Source: JAHEEL01 sp964195545 | GTDB lineage: Bacteria > Actinomycetota > Acidimicrobiia > Spongiisociales > UBA5794 | Direction: 5' to 3' | Assembly: GCA_964195545.1 (NCBI GenBank) | Contig: CAXMQQ010000017.1 | Coordinates: forward strand, 1-19,195 | DNA: 19,195 bases | Shown: positions 7,187 to 13,972 of the stretch, one piece after another | Numbering within the stretch: the first letter of the stretch is position 1 | Layout: each line of letters begins with the position of its first letter | Notes under the pieces: model-generated | Databases searched by the model: none | Told to the model about the DNA's origin: nothing | Seen by the model: the letters and a program-made list of their open reading frames with translations, nothing else | Position numbers and translations under genes: made by a program

Positions 7187-7217
7187 GCACGCCTGTGCAG
7201 CGGTGCACAATCGTGCA
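7186..7217. promoter_or_regulatory. Tandem operator pair O1 (two TGCAC-N4-GTGCA sites)
   Basis: Two perfect inverted repeats, 7186-7199 (spacer GCCT) and 7204-7217 (spacer AATC), with centres 18 bp apart, placed at the -10 and start region of P1. The same motif pair occurs at two other promoters of this cluster, so it is the probable binding site of the SorC-family regulator encoded at 16200-17138. Confidence 0.75.
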
Positions 7218-7365
7218 CTTGATCAACATTGCGATAGCGGAGATTCCGACGAAGACACTTGGTGTGAACAGCGAAGATGCGCAAGCCACCCGGCACGGTT
7301 GATCGCGCACTGCACGTTTACCGCCGCCCCATCGGCTCTGTCACAGATACAAGGAGAAAACTGGT

Positions 7366-7491
7366 ATGACCACTTTGAGGGCAACACGGCGGAAGGGGAT
7401 TATCACTGAGCGCGGCATCGCCCAAGCGAGCGAGGAATCGATCCTGGAATTGTATCCGGAGTTTGTAGCGTCGCTGCCGTCTCCCGAGTAA
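7366..7491 (+). CDS. Small ORF (41 aa) leading the aldolase unit, unknown function
   Basis: The ATG at 7366 is preceded by AAGGAGA (7351-7357) at good spacing, and the frame stops at TAA 7489-7491, 35 nt before the aldolase start. The peptide begins MTTLRATRRKG (basic), then becomes acidic (EESILELYPEF) and ends SLPSPE. There is no signal peptide, Cys or TM segment. It lies on the P1 transcript, so it may be a translated leader peptide, a small accessory protein or a relic. I do not recognise a family. Confidence 0.45.
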   Translation: MTTLRATRRKGIITERGIAQASEESILELYPEFVASLPSPE

Positions 7492-7526
7492 TCACCACAC
7501 AAATTCGAAGGACCACAGGGGACGAC

Positions 7527-9497
7527 GTGAAGAATCGCTGGATCGACACAGAGGCAGCCGGATACGAGGGAGTCCTCGGACCGTGCGTGTATGCATCGCG
7601 CCTCCTCGGTTCCGAGCCGTCGCTCGTGCTCCATGGAGGAGGTAACTCCTCCATCAAGCAGACAGAACAGGGCCTGTTCGGCGAGAACATCGACGTGCTC
7701 TGGGTCAAGGGAAGCGGATGGGACCTTGCTGAGATGAGCGCCGACGGCTTCGCGCCCCTCCGACTCGGAGCGATCCGACGCCTGGCCGACCTCGAGTCGC
7801 TTTCGGACACGGTCATGGCGAACGAACTCCATATCGCCATGCTTGACGCGGCGGCACCGAATCCATCGGTCGAGGCGATCGTCCATGCGATCATCCCCGC
7901 AGCTGCGGTTCTGCACACCCATAGCGATGCACTCCTCGCGATCTCGGGAACCGCTGACGGAGCCGCACGGATCGAAGCGCTTTACGGCGACCGGGTCGTC
8001 GTCGTCCCGTATGCCCGATCCGGATTCCGCGTTGGGAGAGCCGCAGCGGTGGAACTCGCCCGGCATCTCACCGGCGACACCGTCGGCGTCGTCCTGATGA
8101 ACCACGGTCTGTTCACATTCGGCGACACGCCCCGAGAGGCCTACGACCGCATGATCGACCTCGTCACCGAGGCCGAGAACTACCTCACCAGATCCTCCAG
8201 CAGCGAGGGAGCCCCCGGCCCGGTCGGTGCAATTCTCAGCGCCGACCGATCCGCCCTCGCGAAGTTGCGGTACGAGATTTCGTCGGCGGCCGGAGCACCG
8301 TTCATCGTGAGCCGCCACACCGACCACGAGAGCTGGGCGTTCAGCAGACGATCCGATCTCGCCGATGTTGCAGGGCAGGGTCCTGCAACGCCTGATCACG
8401 TCATCTGGACGAAGATGGTCCCCATGTTCGGTCGCGACGTGGAGGCGTACGCCGACCGGTACCGCTCTTACTACGAGGACAACAGGACTCGGGCATCCGC
8501 AACCCGGATGCTCGACCCCGCACCTCGCGTGATCTTCGACGATGAGTTCGGGATGCTCACCGCTGGTCCCGATGTCGGTGCGGCCGACGCAGCCGGGGAT
8601 ATCTACCGGCGCACGATCTGGGTCGTCGAGCAGGCCGAGGGTCTCGGCGGCTACGCCGCGCTACCAGCCGGCGACTTCTTTGACCTTGAGTATTGGGAAC
8701 TCGAACAGGCAAAGCTTGATCGAGTCGCGGAGATCGGTGAGTTCACGGGCGAGGTCGCCGTCGTGACCGGTGCCGCCTCCGGCATCGGTCGAGCCTGCGC
8801 CCTCGAACTGCTGGATCGTGGAGCCGCCGTCGTCGGCCTCGACATCAGTCCTTCGGTGATCGACGTTTCTGACGCTGTCGCATTCCTCGGTGTTCCATGC
8901 GATCTCACCTCTCTCGATGCGACGTCCTCTGCTCTCGACGCCGCGGTTGAGCGTTTTGGGGGAGTGGACATGCTCGTCGCTGCGGCCGGCCTCTTCCCTG
9001 AGTCTGCTCCGATCACCGCCCACGACCCGGCGGCGTGGCGGCGGGCCATGTCAGTGAATGTCGATGCCTACGTGCAACTTCTCTCGCTGGTTCACCCGCT
9101 GCTCGTACTCGCCCCTCGTGGTGGTCGTGTTGCCGTGATCGGATCGAAGAATGTCACTGCGCCCGGGCCGGGAGCCTCCGCCTACTCGGCCTCCAAGACG
9201 GCCGCCAACCAACTCACGCGCGTCGCGACCCTCGAGTGGGCCGCCGACGGCATCCGCGTCAACTCGATCCATCCGGACGCGGTCTTCGACACCGCGCTGT
9301 GGACGGACGAACTCCTTGCGGAGCGCGCTGCTCGCTACGGGTTGACGATCGAGGAGTACAAACGGCGCAATCTGATGAGCATCGAGATAACGAGTGCCGA
9401 TGTTGCTGGTGTGGTCGCGGCCACGCTCAGTTCCTCCTTTTCCCGGATCACGGGTGCCCACATTCCCATCGACGGAGGCAATGATCGGGTGATCTGA
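7527..9497 (+). CDS. Bifunctional class II aldolase / short-chain dehydrogenase (rhamnulose-1-phosphate aldolase-lactaldehyde dehydrogenase type)
   Basis: A 656-residue fusion. The N-terminal half is a class II (zinc) aldolase: phosphate-binding H36-GGGNSS, metal ligands H130-T-H132 (LHTHSDAL) and H193 (MNHGLF). The C-terminal half (~residue 405 on) is a short-chain dehydrogenase: NAD loop T414-GAASGIG, then catalytic Y553-SAS-K557 and the end GAHIPIDGGN. In family members of Bacillus YuxG/RhaEW type, the aldolase splits L-rhamnulose-1-phosphate into DHAP and lactaldehyde and the dehydrogenase oxidises the aldehyde. Here no rhamnose genes are present. Co-regulation with MtnK and MtnA homologues suggests a 5-deoxy- or 5-substituted ribulose-1-phosphate, giving DHAP plus an aldehyde that is oxidised. 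The start is GTG with AGGGGA just upstream (7517-7522). It is transcribed from P1 and followed by the second operon promoter. Confidence 0.88.
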   Translation: MKNRWIDTEAAGYEGVLGPCVYASRLLGSEPSLVLHGGGNSSIKQTEQGLFGENIDVLWVKGSGWDLAEMSADGFAPLRLGAIRRLADLESLSDTVMANELHIAMLDAAAPNPSVEAIVHAIIPAAAVLHTHSDALLAISGTADGAARIEALYGDRVVVVPYARSGFRVGRAAAVELARHLTGDTVGVVLMNHGLFTFGDTPREAYDRMIDLVTEAENYLTRSSSSEGAPGPVGAILSADRSALAKLRYEISSAAGAPFIVSRHTDHESWAFSRRSDLADVAGQGPATPDHVIWTKMVPMFGRDVEAYADRYRSYYEDNRTRASATRMLDPAPRVIFDDEFGMLTAGPDVGAADAAGDIYRRTIWVVEQAEGLGGYAALPAGDFFDLEYWELEQAKLDRVAEIGEFTGEVAVVTGAASGIGRACALELLDRGAAVVGLDISPSVIDVSDAVAFLGVPCDLTSLDATSSALDAAVERFGGVDMLVAAAGLFPESAPITAHDPAAWRRAMSVNVDAYVQLLSLVHPLLVLAPRGGRVAVIGSKNVTAPGPGASAYSASKTAANQLTRVATLEWAADGIRVNSIHPDAVFDTALWTDELLAERAARYGLTIEEYKRRNLMSIEITSADVAGVVAATLSSSFSRITGAHIPIDGGNDRVI

Positions 9498-9519
9498 GCT
9501 CTGCGACATCGGCCTCGCC

Positions 9520-9548
9520 TTGCAGGTGAGAACGGCTGGTGATACGCT
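9520..9548 (+). promoter_or_regulatory. Promoter P2 of the seven-gene operon
   Basis: TTGCAG (9520-9525), a 17-nt spacer and TACGCT (9543-9548) with extended -10 TG at 9540-9541. The layout is the same as P1, with an operator pair directly downstream. Confidence 0.6.
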
Positions 9549-9551
9549 GAG

Positions 9552-9584
9552 TGCACGAAAGTGCGGACTCTGCACAGACGTGCA
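9552..9584. promoter_or_regulatory. Tandem operator pair O2 (TGCAC-N4-GTGCA)
   Basis: Site 1, 9552-9565, is TGCAC-GAAA-GTGCG (one mismatch). Site 2, 9571-9584, is TGCAC-AGAC-GTGCA (perfect). Centres are 19 bp apart and begin 4 nt after the P2 -10 box. Confidence 0.75.
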
Positions 9585-9642
9585 GGATATGCGAAATACG
9601 CTACGAAGAAACGATCTCCACGTGAGAGGAAGGCCAGAAATC

Positions 9643-10437
9643 ATGGACTGGGGTATGCAGAGCAGAATGGCGAGGCTGATCCCGCCGGAAACCGGGAAGG
9701 CCTTCTTCCTCGCGATCGATCACGGCTATTTCCTGGGACCAACCCGGAGCCTCGAGAAGCCCGGCGAGACCGTCGCCGACCTCATGTCGATCTCCGACGC
9801 CCTCTTCGTAACCCGCGGCGTGCTGCGCTCGGCGATTCCCGCGGATGCGACTCCGAACATCATCCTCCGTGCAAGCGGTGGTACCAGCATCGTTGGTCCC
9901 ACGCTCACCGACGAGCATCTGCTCGTCCACCCGGAAGAGGCGATCCGTCTCGACGCTGCAGCGGTCGGCATCTCCGTTTTCGTTGGATCTGAGAACGAGA
10001 CCAAGACGCTCAACAACCTCGCGAACGCCGTGAGTGAGTACGAACGATACGGAATCCCCGTCATGGCCGTCACGGCCGTCGGCAAGGAGCTCGACAAGCG
10101 GGACTCCCGCTACCTCGCCCTCGCCACGCGAATCGCTGCAGAGCTCGGCGCCAGAGTCGTGAAGACCTACTACACCGAGGACTTCGACCGGATCACCGAA
10201 TCGTGCCCGGTCCCCGTCGTGATCGCCGGTGGTCCGAAGACCGACGATGCCCTCGAAGTTCTGTCGTTCGTTCGCGACGGCATCGACAAGGGCGCTGTCG
10301 GGGTCAACCTCGGTCGCAATATCTGGCAGCACTATGACCCCGTGGGAATGGCGAATGCGCTCCGTGCAGTCATCCATGAGAACGCCGCTCCCGAAGATGC
10401 CCTGGATCTGGTCGCGCCGCCTCCCGTGCAGGGCTAG
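9643..10437 (+). CDS. LsrF/FbaB-type class I aldolase or thiolase
   Basis: A 264-residue TIM-barrel protein of the DeoC/FbaB/LsrF superfamily. Signatures are FFLAIDHGYFLGPTR near the N-terminus, the Schiff-base lysine K174 in ARVVKTYYTEDF, the phosphate-binding VVIAGGPKT and the terminal VGVNLGRNIWQ. The closest match I recall is LsrF, which converts phosphorylated 3-hydroxypentane-2,4-dione (from autoinducer-2) with CoA to acetyl-CoA and DHAP. Related proteins are fructose-bisphosphate or other ketose-phosphate aldolases. ATG 9643 follows AGAGGAAGG; longer forms would cross the operator. It is the first gene of the P2 operon, 3 nt before the muconolactone-isomerase-like gene. The true substrate here is unknown, but a phosphorylated five-carbon diketone or ketose fits both family and context. 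Confidence 0.85.
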   Translation: MDWGMQSRMARLIPPETGKAFFLAIDHGYFLGPTRSLEKPGETVADLMSISDALFVTRGVLRSAIPADATPNIILRASGGTSIVGPTLTDEHLLVHPEEAIRLDAAAVGISVFVGSENETKTLNNLANAVSEYERYGIPVMAVTAVGKELDKRDSRYLALATRIAAELGARVVKTYYTEDFDRITESCPVPVVIAGGPKTDDALEVLSFVRDGIDKGAVGVNLGRNIWQHYDPVGMANALRAVIHENAAPEDALDLVAPPPVQG

Positions 10438-10440
10438 ATC

Positions 10441-10725
10441 ATGGAGTTTCTGGCCCGCATCGAACAAGACATCCCGCCGGATATCGATCCAGCACGCCTC
10501 GCCGCCGTCAAGGCCGCCGAGGCCGTGCGCGGTCAGGAACTCGTGGACGAGGGGAAACTCCTTCGTATCTGGAGGATTCCCGGCCGACGAGCGGTCTATG
10601 TCCTGTACAAGGTGGATGGACCAGACGAGCTTCACGACATCCTGAGCTCGCTTCCATTGTTCCCCTGGATGGACATCGAGGTGACGGCGTTGGGATCCCA
10701 CGCACTTGATCCGACAGTCGAATAG
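10441..10725 (+). CDS. Muconolactone delta-isomerase-like small protein
   Basis: A 94-residue protein of the muconolactone isomerase (MmlI/CatC-like) family, an alpha/beta-barrel dimer fold. The diagnostic ends are visible: N-terminal MEFLARIEQDIPPDIDP, central LLRIWRIPGRRAVYVLYKV and the family hallmark LPLFPWMDIEV. Muconolactone isomerase moves a double bond in aromatic degradation, but no catechol or muconate genes are present. In AI-2 degradation a similar small ferredoxin-like protein, LsrG, isomerises the substrate of LsrF. Its place directly behind an LsrF-like gene suggests an analogous isomerase or tautomerase step; this is inference. The gap to the previous gene is only 3 nt. Confidence 0.85.
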   Translation: MEFLARIEQDIPPDIDPARLAAVKAAEAVRGQELVDEGKLLRIWRIPGRRAVYVLYKVDGPDELHDILSSLPLFPWMDIEVTALGSHALDPTVE

Positions 10726-10739
10726 TTGAGAGGAAGGCC

Positions 10740-11978
10740 ATGGCAGCCGACTACGAATTTCTGACCCCGGCGACCGTTCCGGCCTACATCGATTCGATGC
10801 CGAACCTCGCGGGGATCGTCGACACTTCAACGCTCGAAGTAGCCGAGGTCGGCGACGGCAACCTGAACCTCGTGTTCGTCTGTCGCGATGCAGCCGGCAA
10901 CGGGATCTGCCTCAAGCAGTCGTTGCCGTACGTCCGGTTGGTCGGAGAGGCGTGGCCGCTGACCCCCGAGCGCGTCATCGCCGAGGCACGTGGCCTTGCG
11001 GCAGCTGCTGCCTCCACACCCCACCTCATTCCCACCTACTACGGAGTTGACGAGGATCGTCATGTCCTCGCAATGGAGAACCTCATGGGGTGGGAGATCT
11101 GGCGGGGAAAGCTCAACGATGGATTCATCCACCGGGGCGTCGCGGCGCTTCTGGGCGAGTACGTCGCCAATCTTGCCTTCTCAACGTCTGTCTTCGCCCT
11201 GGACCAGATGGAGGTCAAGGAGCGGACGGCCGAGGCCATCAATCCAGAGCTGTGTCGGATCACCGAGGACCTCGTCTTCACCGAGCCGTACATCGAGCAC
11301 GACAACAACAGCTTCGTCGACGAGCTCGAGCCTGAAGTCATGGCGCTGCGGGCCGATGAGCGTCTCCGAGCCGAGGTCGGGATGCTGAAGTACAAGTTCA
11401 TGACCGGTGCAGAGGCGCTCATCCATGCGGATCTCCACACGGGTTCGGTCATGGTCATTGCGAAGGAGGACGGCACCGGCGATGGGCGCGTGATCGACCC
11501 CGAGTTCGCCTACTACGGACCGGTCGGCTTCGACCTCGGTGCCGTGTTCGGCAACTACCTGGCGGCCCGTGCCCGGGCTGAGGTGGTGGGTCGCTCCGAC
11601 GAGTTCAAGGACTGGCTGGCCGGGCTCGCCCAGGAGACATGGGACGCATTCGAAGCGGAGATGCATCGCCTGTGGGCAATGAGACCCGATCCCACATGGA
11701 CCGATTCGTTCCTCGAGTCGTGGCTGATCCAGATCGAGAAGGACTCCCTCGGGTTCGGCGGCTGCAAGGCGATCCGCCGGATTATCGGACTCGCCAAGGT
11801 ATCCGACATCGAGACACTCCCGGAGGACCAACGCGCGGTGGCCGCGGCGATCGTGCTGCGAACGGCAAGCACGTGGATCAAGGATCGAGACCGAATAGCA
11901 ACTGTCGGGGCCTCCAACGACGTGTTCGATAGTGTTGTGAGTGACGTCTTGGCCGACGGTGTTCGGACGAACAGATAG
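10740..11978 (+). CDS. mtnK: S-methyl-5-thioribose kinase-type sugar kinase (MtnK family)
   Basis: A 412-residue cytosolic kinase of the aminoglycoside-phosphotransferase-like fold. Seen: nucleotide loop VGDGNLNLVFVC, AMENLMGW hinge, catalytic loop H229-ADLHTGS (D231) and metal-binding D253-PE (DPEFAYYGPVGFD). These positions match MtnK, whose reaction is ATP-dependent phosphorylation at C1 of 5-methylthioribose. MtnK-like enzymes also act on 5-deoxyribose in salvage of the radical-SAM by-product. Length is normal. The start has AGAGGA 5 nt upstream within a 14-nt leader shared with the gene at 9643. It is followed by mtnA, the enzyme that uses its product. Exact substrate is uncertain because the other methionine-salvage genes are missing nearby. 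Confidence 0.9.
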   Translation: MAADYEFLTPATVPAYIDSMPNLAGIVDTSTLEVAEVGDGNLNLVFVCRDAAGNGICLKQSLPYVRLVGEAWPLTPERVIAEARGLAAAAASTPHLIPTYYGVDEDRHVLAMENLMGWEIWRGKLNDGFIHRGVAALLGEYVANLAFSTSVFALDQMEVKERTAEAINPELCRITEDLVFTEPYIEHDNNSFVDELEPEVMALRADERLRAEVGMLKYKFMTGAEALIHADLHTGSVMVIAKEDGTGDGRVIDPEFAYYGPVGFDLGAVFGNYLAARARAEVVGRSDEFKDWLAGLAQETWDAFEAEMHRLWAMRPDPTWTDSFLESWLIQIEKDSLGFGGCKAIRRIIGLAKVSDIETLPEDQRAVAAAIVLRTASTWIKDRDRIATVGASNDVFDSVVSDVLADGVRTNR

Positions 11979-11986
11979 GAGGGCTC

Positions 11987-13054
11987 ATGCCTCGACTCGA
12001 TCTGGACGATCTGCGGCCGTCGGTCGCGTGGGCCGGTGACCGGATCGAGATCATCGATCAGACCCGCCTACCCGGTGAGCTGGTCGTGGTCGACCTCACG
12101 ACCGTCGACGCCGTCATCGACGCCATCAACCGCCTGGCCGTGCGTGGTGCACCCGCGATCGGAGCATGCGGTGCTCTCGGCCTGGTCGTCGGGCTCGACG
12201 ACTGCAGCCCGAGTGATGCCCCCAGCGCCCGGGTGGCTCTCGATACGTTCACTGAGAACATCGGATCGGCTCGTCCGACCGCCGTGACTCTGCGCTGGTC
12301 GGTGGATCGAGTGTGCTCCGCGGCATCTGTCGGAGAGACGGTGGGTGAGATTCGAGCACTCGCCTTGGATGAGGCGCTCGCGATCATCGACGAGGATCGC
12401 GACGCCTGCGCGCGAATCGGAGAAGCCGGCAGAGTGGAGCTCGCAGGGGCCATCAACATCATGACGCACTGCAACACCGGGCGGCTTGCCACCTCCGGGT
12501 GGGGAACTGCCCTCGGCGTGATCTACGCCAAGGCCGCCGCCGGTGAGCCGATCAGGGTCATGGCTTCTGAGACACGCCCGCTACTCCAGGGAGCCCGTCT
12601 TACGACCTGGGAACTTCAGGACGCCGGGATCGACGTGACGCTCATGCCCGACGGTTCCGACGCCGCAGCGATGGCCCAAGGCAAGGTCGATGCGGTGATC
12701 GTGGGAGCCGATCGGATCGCAGCGAACGGAGACACGGCGAACAAGATTGGCACCTTCTCTCACGCCGTCAACGCTCACTACGCCAGCATCCCGTTCTACG
12801 TCGCCGCTTCCCTGTCGATCTTCGACATGACCCTTCCCTCGGGTTCCGGGATCGAGATCGAGCTGAGGGCGGGCCATGAGTTGACGGCCTGGCGCACGGA
12901 GGCGACCGCTCCGGACGACGTTGCGACGTGGAATCCCGCGTTCGACGTCACACCGGCCGAACTGATCACAGGCATCATCACGGAGGTCGGTGTGTTGCAT
13001 CCTCCGTTCGACGAGTCAATTCGAGCCGCATTCACGACGGGAGGCGACCAGTGA
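11987..13054 (+). CDS. mtnA: S-methyl-5-thioribose-1-phosphate isomerase (MtnA family)
   Basis: A 355-residue aldose-1-phosphate/ketose-1-phosphate isomerase. Hallmarks: RGAPAIGACGALGL near residue 55, catalytic Cys162 in MTHCNTG, ASETRPLLQGARLT, and catalytic Asp242 in GADRIAANGD, followed by NKIGTF. Both catalytic residues align with Cys160/Asp240 of the Bacillus enzyme. It converts methylthioribose-1-phosphate (or 5-deoxyribose-1-phosphate in DrdI-like cases) to the ribulose-1-phosphate. A strong TAGGAGGG ribosome site overlaps the mtnK stop, and its own stop overlaps the transketolase start (GTGA), so the genes are tightly coupled. The related eIF2B-alpha and ribose-1,5-bisphosphate isomerase families are excluded by the intact MtnA motifs. 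Confidence 0.92.
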   Translation: MPRLDLDDLRPSVAWAGDRIEIIDQTRLPGELVVVDLTTVDAVIDAINRLAVRGAPAIGACGALGLVVGLDDCSPSDAPSARVALDTFTENIGSARPTAVTLRWSVDRVCSAASVGETVGEIRALALDEALAIIDEDRDACARIGEAGRVELAGAINIMTHCNTGRLATSGWGTALGVIYAKAAAGEPIRVMASETRPLLQGARLTTWELQDAGIDVTLMPDGSDAAAMAQGKVDAVIVGADRIAANGDTANKIGTFSHAVNAHYASIPFYVAASLSIFDMTLPSGSGIEIELRAGHELTAWRTEATAPDDVATWNPAFDVTPAELITGIITEVGVLHPPFDESIRAAFTTGGDQ

Positions 13055-13971
13055 GCCCGATCGAGACCAACGGCGACTGGACCCGAGAGACTCAAGCTGT
13101 AGCGGACCGTATCCGCACAAGAGTCCTCGATCACGTTCTCCGCCACAACGGTGGCTACATGAGCCAGGCCCTGTCCTCTGCTGAGATCTTCGCCATGCTC
13201 TACACGAGGACGCTGAATCTCGGCCCGAGCACGGCCCCGATGATCCCGAGTCCGTTTGCCGGTGTTCCCGGACCGAACAACCCGGGGTTCTTCAACGGTG
13301 GCGAGTACAACGGCCCAAAGACGTCGGAGTACGACCGCTTCATCTTCTCACCCGCCCACTACGCCCTCGTGCTCTACACGGCGCTCATCGAGGTCGGTCG
13401 CCTCACCGAAGAGGGCCTCAACCAGTTCGACAAGGATGGCAGCACGGTCGAGATGATCGGGGCCGAGCACTCGCCCGGCGTCGAGACCACCACCGGATCC
13501 CTGGCGCAAGCCCTCAGCCAGGCTGGCGGGATCGCCCTCGCTCGCAGGCGGAGAGGCGACGCGGGGAACGTCTGGGTGATGATGTCCGACGGCGAGTTTC
13601 AGGAAGGACAGATCTGGGAGGCGATCGCCGAGGCGGCGAAGTTCGAACTCGACAACCTTAAGGTCATCGTCGACGTGAACGGACAGCAGTGCGACGGCTG
13701 CATGAACGCCGAAGCGTACGTCGACCCCCTCACCGGACGCATCCGGGCGTTCGGAGCAAGCGCCGTCGAAGTCGACGGTCACGACCTCGACGCACTCGAC
13801 GCGGCGATGAGTGCAGAGACAGGAAAGCCGCACTTCGTGTTGGCGCTCACCGACCCTGTGCGGGGACTCCCGATCTTTGAGGAGCGTGCCCCCTTGCTGC
13901 ACTATCTGAGATTCACGTCCGATGCGGAACGAGAGCGATACCGGGCCGTCTACGAGGAGATGGTGAGCTGA
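13051..13971 (+). CDS. Transketolase N-terminal (TPP-binding) subunit
   Basis: A 306-residue thiamine-diphosphate-binding half-transketolase. Seen: GYMSQALSSAEIFAMLY, FSPAHYALVLYTALIEVG, GSLAQALSQAGGIA and the cofactor motif SDGEFQEGQIWEAI...VIVDVNGQQ (Ser replaces the first Gly of the usual GDGE). The GTG start at 13051 has GGGAGG 6 nt upstream and overlaps the mtnA stop. The in-frame ATG at 12928 lies inside mtnA and is a shadow. An extra segment at residues ~56-90 (FAGVPGPNNPGFFNGGEYNG) is notable. Split transketolases of this size occur in dedicated sugar pathways, such as apulose-4-phosphate transketolase. Here it probably cleaves or transfers a two-carbon unit from a ketose phosphate made by MtnA or the RuBisCO-like protein. 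Confidence 0.88.
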   Translation: MSPIETNGDWTRETQAVADRIRTRVLDHVLRHNGGYMSQALSSAEIFAMLYTRTLNLGPSTAPMIPSPFAGVPGPNNPGFFNGGEYNGPKTSEYDRFIFSPAHYALVLYTALIEVGRLTEEGLNQFDKDGSTVEMIGAEHSPGVETTTGSLAQALSQAGGIALARRRRGDAGNVWVMMSDGEFQEGQIWEAIAEAAKFELDNLKVIVDVNGQQCDGCMNAEAYVDPLTGRIRAFGASAVEVDGHDLDALDAAMSAETGKPHFVLALTDPVRGLPIFEERAPLLHYLRFTSDAERERYRAVYEEMVS

Positions 13972-13972
13972 C

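Larger units (their letters stand above)
7001..7365. other. Intergenic control region before the sugar cluster
   Basis: These 365 bp hold no convincing protein gene. They contain a 9-bp hairpin (7049-7069) and an adjoining perfect palindrome GGCACGTGCC (7070-7079) near the end of the kinase operon. They also contain a near-consensus promoter (7157-7186), a tandem operator pair (7186-7217), and about 150 nt of untranslated leader ending in AAGGAGA before the small ORF at 7366. I see no recognisable riboswitch in the leader. Confidence 0.6.

Noticed and set aside
7341..8399. A 352-codon minus-strand open frame
   Set aside because: Antisense to the aldolase half of the fusion protein, crosses the small ORF and leader, and has no family signature.
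9601..10830. A 409-codon open frame on the minus strand
   Set aside because: It lies opposite the LsrF-like, muconolactone-isomerase-like and mtnK genes, whose motifs and ribosome sites are clear. It has no recognisable domain; long antisense frames are expected in high-GC DNA.
12928..13050. N-terminal extension of the transketolase subunit
   Set aside because: The extension is read from inside mtnA in another frame. GTG 13051 has a good ribosome site and the usual GTGA overlap.
10740..13054. Complete universal methionine salvage pathway
   Set aside because: Only the kinase and isomerase are present. No mtnB, mtnC/X, mtnD or aminotransferase is found in the window, so classical salvage is not supported here.
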